Below, piece by piece: positions 30,089 to 38,431 of a stretch of DNA of 64,000 nt (its first letter is position 1; each line of letters opens with the position of its first letter). Where the stretch lies: contig NZ_JAJUWS010000037.1 of the NCBI RefSeq assembly GCF_021390475.1, forward strand, positions 1 to 64,000, read 5' to 3'. The notes beneath the pieces were generated by a model, which did no database searches, was not told where the DNA came from, and saw only the letters and a program-made list of their open reading frames with translations. Source of the stretch: Streptomyces sp. ST2-7A (GTDB lineage Bacteria; Actinomycetota; Actinomycetes; Streptomycetales; Streptomycetaceae). Made by a program: the position numbers and the translations under genes.

Positions 30089-30952
30089 ATGGAGCCACTG
30101 ATGACCACCAGCGGTGTCGGTCGGGCGACCGCCCCGATGCCCGCCCCCGGTCGGGCCCCGGCCGCGACGACCCTGCCGGGGGAGTGGGCCCGTACCCCGG
30201 TCCTGGTGGTGATGCCGACCTACAACGAGGCGGGTGCCCTGCCGGGGGTGGTGGCGGAGTTGATGGCGCTGCCGCTGTCCGGCCTGCGGCTGCTGGTCGT
30301 GGACGACGCCAGCCCGGACGGCACCGGCCGGATCGCCGAGGGCCTGGCCCGCAGGTACGCCGTGCCGGGGCGCCCCGCGCGGGTGACGGTGCTGCACCGG
30401 CCCGCGAAGCTGGGGCTGGGGCGGGCCTACGTGGCGGGGATGCGCAGGGCCCGGGAGCTCGTCACCGAGCCGGGGAGCTCCGGGGTTGCCGCCGGGTACG
30501 TGGTCCAGATGGATGCCGACGGCAGCCATCCGGCCGCCGCGCTGCCGGTGATGCTGGGGGTGGCCCGCAGTACCGGGGCCGGTCTGGTGGTCGGCAGCCG
30601 GTACGTGGCGGGCGGGCGGTTGGCCGCCGATTGGGAGCGGCACCGGCGGATGCTCTCACGCGGGGCCAACGTCTACGCCGGGGCCCTGCTCGGGACGGGC
30701 ATCCGGGACCTGACCGGCGGGTTCAACCTGTGGCGCGAGGAGGCGCTGCGGGCGGCGGCCCCGCAGGAGGCGGCCGGCGCGGGGTACGCCTTCCAGGTGG
30801 AACTCAAGCACCGGGCGGTGGTGCGCGGGGTGCGGGTGGTGGAGGTGCCGATCCGCTTCGGGGCGCGCCGCGCCGGGCACTCCAAGCTGTCGGCCGCGGT
30901 GCAGTGGGAGGCGGCACTGTTGCCGTGGCGCCTGCTGCTGCGGCGCCGGTAG
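30089..30952 (+). CDS. Family 2 glycosyltransferase, polyprenol-phosphate mannose synthase-like
   Basis: A 287-residue GT-A glycosyltransferase resembling dolichol/polyprenol-phosphate mannosyl transferases, which charge the lipid carrier with mannose for wall glycan or protein O-mannosylation. Visible motifs are VVMPTYNEAGALPGVV, LLVVDDASPDGTG, the DxD-type VVQMDADGSHP, VVGSRYVAGG and RDLTGGFNLWREEAL. No membrane helices are present. ATG 30089 fits a leaderless start; ATG 30101 has GGAG 6 bases upstream and is the alternative. The gene converges with the Stealth gene, which also acts on cell-surface glycans, but a joint pathway is only inference. Confidence 0.88.
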   Translation: MEPLMTTSGVGRATAPMPAPGRAPAATTLPGEWARTPVLVVMPTYNEAGALPGVVAELMALPLSGLRLLVVDDASPDGTGRIAEGLARRYAVPGRPARVTVLHRPAKLGLGRAYVAGMRRARELVTEPGSSGVAAGYVVQMDADGSHPAAALPVMLGVARSTGAGLVVGSRYVAGGRLAADWERHRRMLSRGANVYAGALLGTGIRDLTGGFNLWREEALRAAAPQEAAGAGYAFQVELKHRAVVRGVRVVEVPIRFGARRAGHSKLSAAVQWEAALLPWRLLLRRR

Positions 30953-30970
30953 TCCTCCACACCGGCCCCC

Positions 30971-31013
30971 ACCGCGCCCGCCCCGGGCGGTCGTTGGCCG
31001 GGGCGGGCGCGGT
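30971..31013. terminator. Bidirectional terminator hairpin
   Basis: ACCGCGCCCGCCCCGG and its exact complement form a 16-bp stem with an 11-base loop between two convergent genes. Confidence 0.75.
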
Positions 31014-31052
31014 GGACGGGAGAAAGCCCCGGGGGCCGGTGGGGCGCGGTAC

Positions 31053-33020
31053 TCAGGCGTCCCGCTCGTAGGGGCTCGCGAAGGGGAAGTACGCCCGTAG
31101 GAACGGCTCCATGATCGACAGCTGGGTCGCCAGGTTCTTCTCGTCGGAGACGGTGTCGTTGAGACAGAACACCGTGCGGTTGTGCGCTGCCAGTAGTCGC
31201 CCCAACCGCGTCTCGATCGCCGGGTGCGCCATGTCGAAGTAGTCGTACGGGATGCCGCCGGGCACCGCGCGTCCGGTGAGGAACGCGTAGTAGTGGTGCA
31301 GGGAGGAGGTCACCGACAGATCGTCGAGGTCACGGAAGCGGTTGGCGGCGGTGGTCGTGTGCCGGTCCGCGAACTCCTCCTCGATCTCGTACAGCACGCT
31401 GCGCCGCAGGGCGTGCGGAACGTGCTTCATCTTCTGCGTGATGACCGCGCCGAAGCGCTCCTCCAACAGCATCCGGTTGTTCTTGCCCGCCACCGACACC
31501 GGAACGTCGTCCGGGGTGGGCAGCCCGTAGGGGATGTGTGCCTTGGAGAGGAAGAACCGGGTGAGGCCGTTGCCCAGGAAGAAGTGCTGGGGCACCGTCA
31601 GGCGGCCGAAGAACACGTCGTCGTTCAGGTAGAGGAAGTGTTCGGCCAGGCCCTCGATGTGGTGCAACTGGCTCTCGATGGCGTGTGAGTTGAAGGTCGG
31701 CAGCAGCGAGGTGTCGGAGAAGATCTCTCGGTGGTCGACCACCGTCAGCCCGGGGTGGTCGGTGTTCAGCCAGGACGGCACCTGGCGATCGGTGACCAGG
31801 TAGACGTGTCGGATCCACGGCGCGTACTGGTGCAGCGAGCGCAGCGAGTAGCGCAGTTCGTCGCGGCTGAGGTAGCGGGCGGCGTTGGCGGCCTCGGCGT
31901 GGTAGGTCTCGCCGGCATGCAGGGCGCGCCGGGCCAGCCACTCGGGGTCGGCGCCGTCCACCCAGGTGTAGACGGCGTCCACGGGGAAGGGCACGTCGTC
32001 GGGAAGGGGGCGGGAGAACTCCGGGATGGTGACCACCGGACGGGCGACGGCGCCCTTCCGCGCCGGGGCCGCGACGCCGGCGGTCATGATGTCGGTGTGG
32101 GTGGGGGGCCCGGCGTCGGTGTCGGTCGCGGGTTCGGGGGCCGGGTGCAGTTGGTCGACCCGGGCGAGCGGCACGGTGACCCGCGGGGTGTCGGGGGAGA
32201 TCTCCTCGGTGCACCGATTGCGGCGCGGGGCGACGAGCATGCCGCGTTCGTCGGTCTTCCAGAACTCGACGGTGCAGCCGTAGCGTTGTCCGATGGCGTG
32301 GGTGCCGCGCCGGTCGGTGACGTACCAGCACAGCCGCACCAGCGGGGCGGAGGTCCACAGCCGGCGGGCGGCCTGTGAGTCGCCGGGCACGGTGTGGCGC
32401 GGCCCCCGCCGCCGCCGGCGGCGGTGGGAACGAACCCCTATGTAACCGGCGGTGCGCGAGCACAGGCGGGCCAGCGCGCGGGCGGCCCGCAGCCGTTCGT
32501 GCTCCGGCACGGCGACGGTGGAGCCCGCCGGGTCCACGCCGCGCACACAGAAGTAGTGGACGCCGGCCTCCTCGAGCGCCTCGCACACCCTGTGCAGGGA
32601 CTCGTCCCGGACGGCCAGGGGGGTGGGGAACTCCATCACCGTGGCGGCCTTGGGCTGTCGGTTGACCTGCACCATGCGGCGTTCGGGAGCGGAGAACAGA
32701 TCCGGTCGGCCGCGACGGGCGCGCTCCGCGCGAACCTCCGCCATCCGCTCGGGCACGGCCCGGGCGGCTTCGGAGAGGGTGCGCTTGACGGAACCCCGTA
32801 CCTGCGGGGAGACCCGGCCGACCACCGCGCGGCGGGCGCTCAGGGGCACCACCCGGCGGTAGAGGGCCACCAGGGGGGACGCCTCGGGATTGACCGGCGG
32901 GTGGTGCCCCCGGGACACGGCCGAGGAACCGGCCGGTCGACCGGCCGCGCGGGCGGCGCCCCCCGTCCCGGAGCCGTCGGCCGACACCGGGTGGGCCCCG
33001 GTCTCGGCTCGGTCGCTCAC
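31053..33020 (-). CDS. Stealth family sugar-phosphotransferase
   Basis: A 655-residue Stealth protein. The family transfers hexose-1-phosphate in capsule-like polysaccharide synthesis (SacB/Cps-type). Conserved region 1 is seen as DAVYTWVDGADPEWLARR (about residue 346), region 2 as RYSLRSLHQYAPWIRHVYLV and FNSHAIESQLHHIEGL, region 3 as FLYLNDDVFFGRL and KMKHVPHALRRSVL, and region 4 near VFCLNDTVSDE. The first ~330 residues are the streptomycete N-terminal extension (LYRRVVPLSARRAVVG). The start is set at GTG 33020. ATG 33074 is in frame, but codons between the two have many A/T third positions, unlike real coding here. A TATCGT box at 33087-33082 suggests the mRNA starts near 33074. Confidence 0.85.
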   Translation of the reverse strand: MSDRAETGAHPVSADGSGTGGAARAAGRPAGSSAVSRGHHPPVNPEASPLVALYRRVVPLSARRAVVGRVSPQVRGSVKRTLSEAARAVPERMAEVRAERARRGRPDLFSAPERRMVQVNRQPKAATVMEFPTPLAVRDESLHRVCEALEEAGVHYFCVRGVDPAGSTVAVPEHERLRAARALARLCSRTAGYIGVRSHRRRRRRGPRHTVPGDSQAARRLWTSAPLVRLCWYVTDRRGTHAIGQRYGCTVEFWKTDERGMLVAPRRNRCTEEISPDTPRVTVPLARVDQLHPAPEPATDTDAGPPTHTDIMTAGVAAPARKGAVARPVVTIPEFSRPLPDDVPFPVDAVYTWVDGADPEWLARRALHAGETYHAEAANAARYLSRDELRYSLRSLHQYAPWIRHVYLVTDRQVPSWLNTDHPGLTVVDHREIFSDTSLLPTFNSHAIESQLHHIEGLAEHFLYLNDDVFFGRLTVPQHFFLGNGLTRFFLSKAHIPYGLPTPDDVPVSVAGKNNRMLLEERFGAVITQKMKHVPHALRRSVLYEIEEEFADRHTTTAANRFRDLDDLSVTSSLHHYYAFLTGRAVPGGIPYDYFDMAHPAIETRLGRLLAAHNRTVFCLNDTVSDEKNLATQLSIMEPFLRAYFPFASPYERDA

Positions 33021-33081
33021 GGCGCGTGGCCGCCCGACCTGAACAAGAGCTGCATACCTGATGAAACGCCGCATAACTGTC

Positions 33082-33087
33082 ACGATA
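33082..33087 (-). promoter_or_regulatory. -10 box (TATCGT) upstream of the Stealth gene
   Basis: On the minus strand TATCGT ends 7 bases before an in-frame ATG at 33074. The surrounding 33040-33200 is less GC-rich than its neighbourhood, fitting a promoter region. Confidence 0.35.
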
Positions 33088-33342
33088 CGACGCGGCGACC
33101 GAGGGAGCCTTCGGTTCGCGTCCGACGCGGCGGCGGATGAGGTGGAAATCGGTGCACAGCGTGATGTCACGATCGGCACCTTCCACGGTTTCGGAAACCC
33201 ATGCGTCGCCGGCGTGGGGAAGAGGTGCGCGTCACGTGTGGGTGGTGCCGTCCGGTGGTGAACGCGGGGTGGGGGCGTGGGAGTGCCGGGGTGTGCGGCG
33301 TGCCGGGATGCGCGGGGCGTCCGAAGGGGGTCTCCTGGTCGC

Positions 33343-33702
33343 ATGACCGACGCCGATATCCGTCTCGATCGCCCCTCACGCCCCTCGAACCCCGTCGTCC
33401 GCGCCTTCTTCCAGGCGGTCAACACCGGTGACCGCACCGCGCTGCTCGCCCTGCTGACCACCGACGCCGTACTGGTGGTGGACGGTGGGGAACGCGAGGT
33501 GGAGCCGTGGTTGGACCGGGAGGTCCTGGACCCGGGCGGACATGTGGAGGTGGTGGACGAGGAGGTGGGCGGCCTCGTGGTGTCCGGCCGGTTCCGGGCG
33601 GGGGAAGGCGCCGAGCCGGTGACCGGCCGGTGGGCCTTCGAGTTGCGGGAGGACCGGGTGTCACGGGTCGAGATCGGCGGGAGCCGGGAGTCGGGGGCGT
33701 GA
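33343..33702 (+). CDS. NTF2/SnoaL-like protein
   Basis: A 119-residue protein of the NTF2/SnoaL fold, seen in NPVVRAFFQAVNTGDRTALLAL, LTTDAVLVVDGGEREVEPWL and GRWAFELREDRVSRVEI. Such proteins are small enzymes or ligand-binding domains; catalytic residues cannot be assigned. The start ATG 33343 has GAAGGGGG 12 bases upstream. It lies alone between the Stealth gene (divergent) and the sugar transporter (convergent). Confidence 0.75.
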   Translation: MTDADIRLDRPSRPSNPVVRAFFQAVNTGDRTALLALLTTDAVLVVDGGEREVEPWLDREVLDPGGHVEVVDEEVGGLVVSGRFRAGEGAEPVTGRWAFELREDRVSRVEIGGSRESGA

Positions 33703-33824
33703 GCGGGGAGGACGCGGGGGCCCGATCGGCCGGGGACCGTCCGCGGGCCTCCCCCGCCCGGTCGACAGGTGTTCGAACGGTCCGTGGAAGCGGTGTGTAA
33801 CTCACCCTTTCGGGTGAGCGTGAG

Positions 33825-33865
33825 AAAACCCCCGCGCGCCGCCCGTTGGGGCGAACGTGCGGGGG
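33825..33865 (-). terminator. Terminator of the sugar ABC operon
   Basis: On the minus strand CCCCCGC... pairs with GCGGGGG (33859-33865 with 33829-33835), with inner pairing, followed by TTTT (33828-33825). It lies 31 bases past the permease stop. A separate small hairpin CTCACCC-TTTC-GGGTGAG sits at 33801-33818. Confidence 0.7.
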
Positions 33866-33895
33866 TGGGCGCCGGCACGGGCGTGCCGGTCGTCC

Positions 33896-34906
33896 TCACT
33901 TCACGGAGCCGGCCATCACCCCCGCCACGAACTGACGCTGGAACGCGAAGAACACCGCCAGCGGTACCAGCATCGAGATGAACGCACCGGGCGCCAACAC
34001 GTCGATGTTCGCCCCGAACTGCCGCATCTCCTGTTGCAGCGCCACCGTCATCGGCGGGCTGCTCGAGGAGGCGAAGATCAACGCCACCAGCATGTCGTTC
34101 CACACCCACATGAACTGGAAGATCGCCAGTGCCGCGATCGCCGGGCCGCCCAGCGGCAGCACCACCCGGGTGAACAGCCGTATCTCGCCGGCCCCGTCCA
34201 GCCGTGCCGCCTCCAGCAGTTCGCGGGGGATCTCCGCGAAGAAGTTCCGCAGCAGGAAGATGGCGAACGGCAACCCGAAGGCGGCGTGGAAGAGGACCAC
34301 CCCGGGGATCGTCTCGAAGATCCCCAGGACGTTGAACAACCGCGCCACCGGGATCAGCGCCACCTGGATGGGCACCACCAACAGCGCCACCACCAGCAGG
34401 AACAGCCAATCCCGACCGGGGAAGTCCAGCCAGGCGAAGACGTACGCGGCCATCGCGCCGACCGCCACCACCAGCACCGTCGAGGGCAGCGTGATCGCCA
34501 CCGTCGTCCAGATGGAGCCGGTGAAGGCGGAGTTCCCCAGCAGGTTCGAGTAGTTCTCCATCGACCACTGCGAGGCGTCGGTCAGGGCCGTCCACCAGCC
34601 GTCGGCGGAGATGTCCCGCGGGCTCCTGAAGGAGGACACGAACAGACCGGCGGTCGGCAGCAGCCATACCAACCCGAACAGGATCAGGGTCACCCGCGCC
34701 GCGCCGCCGGCGGTCATCGAGACCAGACGGGAGGCCGGGGAGCGCCGTGTGTCCCGGTCACGGCCGACGGGCCCGGCCGGACCGTCGGTCACCGGATGGC
34801 GCGGTGGCTCGGGCCGGGCGGGGGACAGGGCCCCCGGCGTGCCGGCGTCCGAACCGTCCCCCCGGCCGGAGTCGGCGGAGGAGGCGGGGATCTCGGGTGT
34901 GCTCAT
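33896..34906 (-). CDS. Sugar ABC transporter permease (MalG-like)
   Basis: A 336-residue inner-membrane permease of the carbohydrate-uptake family. After a ~55-residue disordered head come six membrane helices. The cytoplasmic EAA loop that docks the ATPase reads EAARLDGAGEIRLFTRVVLP. The start ATG 34906 has an excellent AGGAGG site. It is the last gene of the importer operon and pairs with the MalF-like permease upstream. No ATPase gene is encoded nearby, as in other Streptomyces sugar importers that share MsiK. Confidence 0.93.
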   Translation of the reverse strand: MSTPEIPASSADSGRGDGSDAGTPGALSPARPEPPRHPVTDGPAGPVGRDRDTRRSPASRLVSMTAGGAARVTLILFGLVWLLPTAGLFVSSFRSPRDISADGWWTALTDASQWSMENYSNLLGNSAFTGSIWTTVAITLPSTVLVVAVGAMAAYVFAWLDFPGRDWLFLLVVALLVVPIQVALIPVARLFNVLGIFETIPGVVLFHAAFGLPFAIFLLRNFFAEIPRELLEAARLDGAGEIRLFTRVVLPLGGPAIAALAIFQFMWVWNDMLVALIFASSSSPPMTVALQQEMRQFGANIDVLAPGAFISMLVPLAVFFAFQRQFVAGVMAGSVK

Positions 34907-35060
34907 CGTGATTCCTCCTGTCCCCGGTGTGCTCCCCGGTGTGCTTCCCGGTGGGGTCCCGGGCGTGCCCCTCGACGCCGTCCCGGTTCTCCCCCCGGTC
35001 CCGGTGCGGCCGACGCGTCGGGGCGCCGGACCGGCCGGCCGGGGGCGTGCGTGTCCCGCC

Positions 35061-36362
35061 TCATCCCTTGCGCTCCTGTCGCAGTCGTCGGATGTTGAAG
35101 ATCATCACCGGCACCACCAACAGCAGCAGGAAGACCGCGATGGCGCTGCCCAGGCCCTGGTTGGGACTGGTCCCGAAGGAGGAGAAGTACAACTGCAACG
35201 CCAGCACGTTGGCGTCCGGTTGGGTCGAGCCCGGGGCGATGATCAGCACCAGGTCGAAGACCTTCAGCACGTTGATCATCAGGGTCACCAGCACCACCGC
35301 CAGCACCGGCGCCAGCAACGGGACCGTGATCCGCCGGAACACCTGCCACTCGTTGGCGCCGTCCACCCGGGCGGCCTCCAACATCTCGCGCGGAACCCCG
35401 GCCAACCCGGCGGCGATCAGGACCATCGCGAAGCCCGCCCACATCCACACGTAGCTGCTGATGATGGCCGGGGTCACCAGAGTCGGACCCAGCCAGTCCA
35501 CCCCGTTGAACGAGGCGGCGAAGTTGCCTGCGGCCAAGCGCAGTTCGGCGCCGTCCGCCTCGGCGGGCAGCGAGAAGGTCCCGTCGTCCCCGGCGGTCGC
35601 GGTGGCGACCACCGTGCCGTCGCGCACCGCCTCCACGACCATCCCCGGCAGGCCCCGCTCGTCCTCGTCGACCACCCCGGGATCACCACCCCCACCGGGG
35701 GCGAAGTCCAGCCACACCACGCCGACCACCGCGTCCGGGGCGGGCTCCGGGGTCACCGCCTGTCCGGCGTCCGCCACCCGCGGCGGTGCCACACCGACCA
35801 GTGGCAGCAGCGCCGGTTCGCCCACCGCGGCCGGTTCGGCGGCCACCAGACTCTCCTCCGGTCCCGGCTCGAACCCGCTGTCCGGGCGGGGACGGGCGTC
35901 GGGCCAGGGCGCGCCCTCGGAGAAGGTGTCGTTCACCGAGACCAGGATGGCGTTGGCCACGCCCCGGTCCGGGTCCGCCTCGTACACCAGGCGGAAGATG
36001 ATGCCGGCGGCCAGCATGGAGATGGCCATCGGCATGAAGATCACCAGCTTGAAGGCGGTGGACCAGCGGATCCGCTCGGTCAGCACCGCGAAGATCAGAC
36101 CCAGGGCGGTCGCCGCGGCCGGCGCCACCAGGATCCAGATCAGGTTGTTCTGCAGGGCCCGCCGGATGGCGGGGTTGGCGAACATCTCCCGGTAGTTGTC
36201 CAGCCCCACGAAGCCGGTACCGGGGGCGTCGAAAAGGCTGCGCCACAGGGAGTACCCGATCGGGTACACCACCAGCGCCCCCAGCAGCAGCAGGGCGGGC
36301 AGCAGGAAGCACGCCACGGCCCATGGGCGGGCGCGTATCACCGCCGGTCGGCCATCAGCCAT
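35061..36362 (-). CDS. Sugar ABC transporter permease (MalF-like) with inserted domain
   Basis: A 433-residue permease. N-terminal helices (about 16-44, 73-95, 103-126) and later helices with the EAA loop EAARVDGANEWQVFRRITVP are normal. Between them residues ~147-285 form an extra segment: an acidic Pro-rich stretch, then a beta-rich region (GLPGMVVEAVRDGTVVATAT, DDGTFSLPAEAD) like a prealbumin/carboxypeptidase-regulatory fold. This should sit outside the membrane, where E. coli MalF has its P2 loop contacting the binding protein. The start ATG 36362 has GGAG 6 bases upstream. Confidence 0.92.
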   Translation of the reverse strand: MADGRPAVIRARPWAVACFLLPALLLLGALVVYPIGYSLWRSLFDAPGTGFVGLDNYREMFANPAIRRALQNNLIWILVAPAAATALGLIFAVLTERIRWSTAFKLVIFMPMAISMLAAGIIFRLVYEADPDRGVANAILVSVNDTFSEGAPWPDARPRPDSGFEPGPEESLVAAEPAAVGEPALLPLVGVAPPRVADAGQAVTPEPAPDAVVGVVWLDFAPGGGGDPGVVDEDERGLPGMVVEAVRDGTVVATATAGDDGTFSLPAEADGAELRLAAGNFAASFNGVDWLGPTLVTPAIISSYVWMWAGFAMVLIAAGLAGVPREMLEAARVDGANEWQVFRRITVPLLAPVLAVVLVTLMINVLKVFDLVLIIAPGSTQPDANVLALQLYFSSFGTSPNQGLGSAIAVFLLLLVVPVMIFNIRRLRQERKG

Positions 36363-36594
36363 CCGTCACTCCATCCATCGGATGTCGGTCCATCGGGTGC
36401 GGGTCCGTCGGACGCGGACCCATCGGGTGTGGGGTCCCCGCGCGTCGCGCGGGGATCGGGCGGGTCGAGGGGGACGGGCGGACGGGTCCCCGGCTCCGGG
36501 CCGGCGCCCGTCCCGGCGCCGGCGCGTGGCCCGCGACCCCGCGCACGGCGGCCCGGGGCGACCGGGAATCCGTCGGGGCCCACCCCGACCGGCC

Positions 36595-36636
36595 GGGGCC
36601 GGGGAGCCGCTCCGATGTGGACGGCTCCCCGGCCCC
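36595..36636 (-). promoter_or_regulatory. Hairpin between binding-protein and permease genes
   Basis: GGGGCCGGGGAGCCG and its complement form a 15-bp stem with a 12-base loop, 24 bases past the binding-protein stop and inside the 297-base gap before the first permease. Such hairpins can stabilise the upstream message or terminate part of the transcripts, giving more binding protein than permease. Confidence 0.6.
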
Positions 36637-36659
36637 GACGGCGGGGCGGGAGTCGGGGG

Positions 36660-38093
36660 TCAGTCCCCGTAGGCCCGCGCCGCCTCGTTCTCCAGGTACT
36701 GCTGAACCCCGTCGATGTCCTCGGGGTCGCGCAGGAAGTCCTGGAGCGCCTGCCACATGCCCTGACCGGTGGTGCCGCCGAACGCCGCCGGCGCCTGGTC
36801 GGAGAGGTCGAAACGGAAGTCGTCGCCCGCCTCGATCAGCGCGTCGGCGATGTTCCGCTGCACGTCGTCCGGGTAGGCGGAGGTGTCCAGCTCGCGGTTG
36901 GGGGACAGGAAGCCGCCGCCCTCGGCCCAGATGCGGGCCGCGTCGGTGGAGGCGAACCAGGCGAGCAGCGCCATCTGGGCCTCGCTCGCCTCGCCCTCGG
37001 GCGCCAGCGCGACCGCGACATCGCCACCGCTGACCACCGGCGCGTCACCGTCCACCGACGGGAAGGGGAAGACCAGCGCGTCCTCGCCGACCACGGCGTC
37101 GGTGCCGTCGGCGATCACCGAGGCCACGAAGTCACCCTCGTAGACCATGCCCGCCGCCGGGTTCTCCGGGTCGGCGAAGGTCTGCGTGACGGAGGTCGGG
37201 AAGTCGGTGCGCAGCGCGCCGTCCGCGCCGCCCGCCAACAGGCGGTCGGAGCCGAAGAGTTCGGCCAGTGTGGTCAGTGCCTCGGTGACGCTCTCGTCGG
37301 TCCACGGGATCTCGTGGGCGGCGAGTCGGTCGTACATCTCGGGGCCCGCCTGCGAGAGGTAGATGTTCTCGAACCAGTCGGTGAGGGTCCACCCGTCGCC
37401 GCCCGCCACGGAGACCGGCGGGGTGCCGGAGTCGGAGATGGTTTCCGCCACCTCGATGAACTCCTCCCAGGTGCCCGGCTCGGAGACCCCGGCGTTCTCG
37501 AAGGAGGTGGTGTTGTACCAGATCAGTGATTTGTTCGCGGCTTTGACGTAGACGCCGTACTGCTCGCCGTCATGGGCGCCCAGATCCCGCCAGCCATCGG
37601 CGTAGTTGGCGTTCAGCTGCTCCATGACGGTGTCGTCCACCGGAACCGCCCAGCCCTGCTCTGCGAACTCGTGCAACACGCCGACCTGCGGCAACAGCAC
37701 GACGTCCGGTGCCGAGCCGCCCGCGATCTTCTGGCCCACGAAGGTGGCCACGTTGTCGCCCGAGGGGACGAAGTTCACCTCCGCGCCCGTTCGACTCTCG
37801 AACTCGGCGACCGCCGCCATGAAGTTGGCCTGTTCGGCGCCGGTCCACACCGCGGCGATCTCCAGACTCTCACCGCTCAGGTCCGGCAGTTCGATCGAGG
37901 ACTCGACGCTCCCGCCGTTGTCACCGCCGTTTCCGCCGTTTCCGCCGTCATCGCCGTTGTCACCGCCGCAGGCGGTGGTCAGGGCCAGGACGGAGGCCAC
38001 CGCGACGGCTCCCGCCGTGCGTGCCGCGCCCCCTCGCCGGCGCGTACCGGCCCTCGTTATTCCCGTCGCCGGCTCTCGCCTCACCACGCGCAT
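36660..38093 (-). CDS. Sugar ABC transporter substrate-binding lipoprotein
   Basis: A 477-residue family-1 extracellular solute-binding lipoprotein. The signal ends with VLALTTACGG (lipobox TAC). An acidic Asn/Asp/Gly linker follows, then the two-lobed binding fold (LEIAAVWTGAEQANFMAAVA, VTQTFADPENPAAGMVYEGDF, NKSLIWYNTTSFENAGVSEP). It captures a sugar, probably an oligo- or glucoside, and delivers it to the two permeases. The start is ATG 38093 with GAAGAGAG upstream. The leader carries a hairpin and a promoter-like pair. No regulator gene is adjacent. Confidence 0.94.
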   Translation of the reverse strand: MRVVRREPATGITRAGTRRRGGAARTAGAVAVASVLALTTACGGDNGDDGGNGGNGGDNGGSVESSIELPDLSGESLEIAAVWTGAEQANFMAAVAEFESRTGAEVNFVPSGDNVATFVGQKIAGGSAPDVVLLPQVGVLHEFAEQGWAVPVDDTVMEQLNANYADGWRDLGAHDGEQYGVYVKAANKSLIWYNTTSFENAGVSEPGTWEEFIEVAETISDSGTPPVSVAGGDGWTLTDWFENIYLSQAGPEMYDRLAAHEIPWTDESVTEALTTLAELFGSDRLLAGGADGALRTDFPTSVTQTFADPENPAAGMVYEGDFVASVIADGTDAVVGEDALVFPFPSVDGDAPVVSGGDVAVALAPEGEASEAQMALLAWFASTDAARIWAEGGGFLSPNRELDTSAYPDDVQRNIADALIEAGDDFRFDLSDQAPAAFGGTTGQGMWQALQDFLRDPEDIDGVQQYLENEAARAYGD

Positions 38094-38112
38094 GTCATCG
38101 CTCTCTTCCCGG

Positions 38113-38150
38113 GGCGTGGCGAACCGACCGGGGGTCGGGACCGCCACGCC
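38113..38150 (-). promoter_or_regulatory. Leader hairpin of the sugar-importer mRNA
   Basis: GGCGTGGC and GCCACGCC (8-bp arms) enclose a second inverted repeat CCGACC/GGTCGG. The structure lies 20 bases before the start codon, just upstream of the ribosome site. Confidence 0.4.
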
Positions 38151-38170
38151 GCATGTCCCGTTCGTCAAAG

Positions 38171-38199
38171 GTCCTACGCCGGGGCATCCCCCGTCACAA
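38171..38199 (-). promoter_or_regulatory. Predicted promoter of the sugar-importer operon
   Basis: On the minus strand TTGTGA and TAGGAC are separated by 17 bases. Predicted transcription start is near 38164. Confidence 0.45.
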
Positions 38200-38267
38200 G
38201 TCGGAGCACTGCTTCAACTCCGGTTCGTGACAGGGCTGTTATCGGAAAATGAAGGCGGCGAGCCGAA

Positions 38268-38293
38268 GCGATTCCCCGGGCTCGGGGAATCGC
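38268..38293. promoter_or_regulatory. Perfect inverted repeat upstream of the sugar-importer promoter
   Basis: GCGATTCCCC and GGGGAATCGC, 10-bp arms with a 6-base spacer. It could be the terminator of the FHA-ATPase gene (138 bases past its stop) or an operator for the importer; it lies about 70 bases upstream of the predicted -35. Confidence 0.5.
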
Positions 38294-38431
38294 AGGTGAG
38301 GGTACACGTGGCCGACCCATGGGGCATTCGGGACGTTTGGGGTGGTCGGAGTGGACGGGGCGACCGGGCCGACCGGAGTACCCCGGGAACGCGGGCCCGG
38401 CGGAGCCCCGGCGCGGCACGCCGGCCCCGCC

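Noticed and set aside
24626..30643. A 2005-codon open frame on the minus strand opposite the glutamate dehydrogenase
   Set aside because: It mirrors the codon bias of the plus-strand gene, has no recognisable domain and spans a terminator and repeats. GC-rich DNA leaves antisense frames open.
33020..33074. Upstream ATG start for the Stealth protein at 33074
   Set aside because: Seven of the first nineteen codons end in A or T, unlike coding sequence here. The box upstream better fits a transcript start with translation from GTG 33020.
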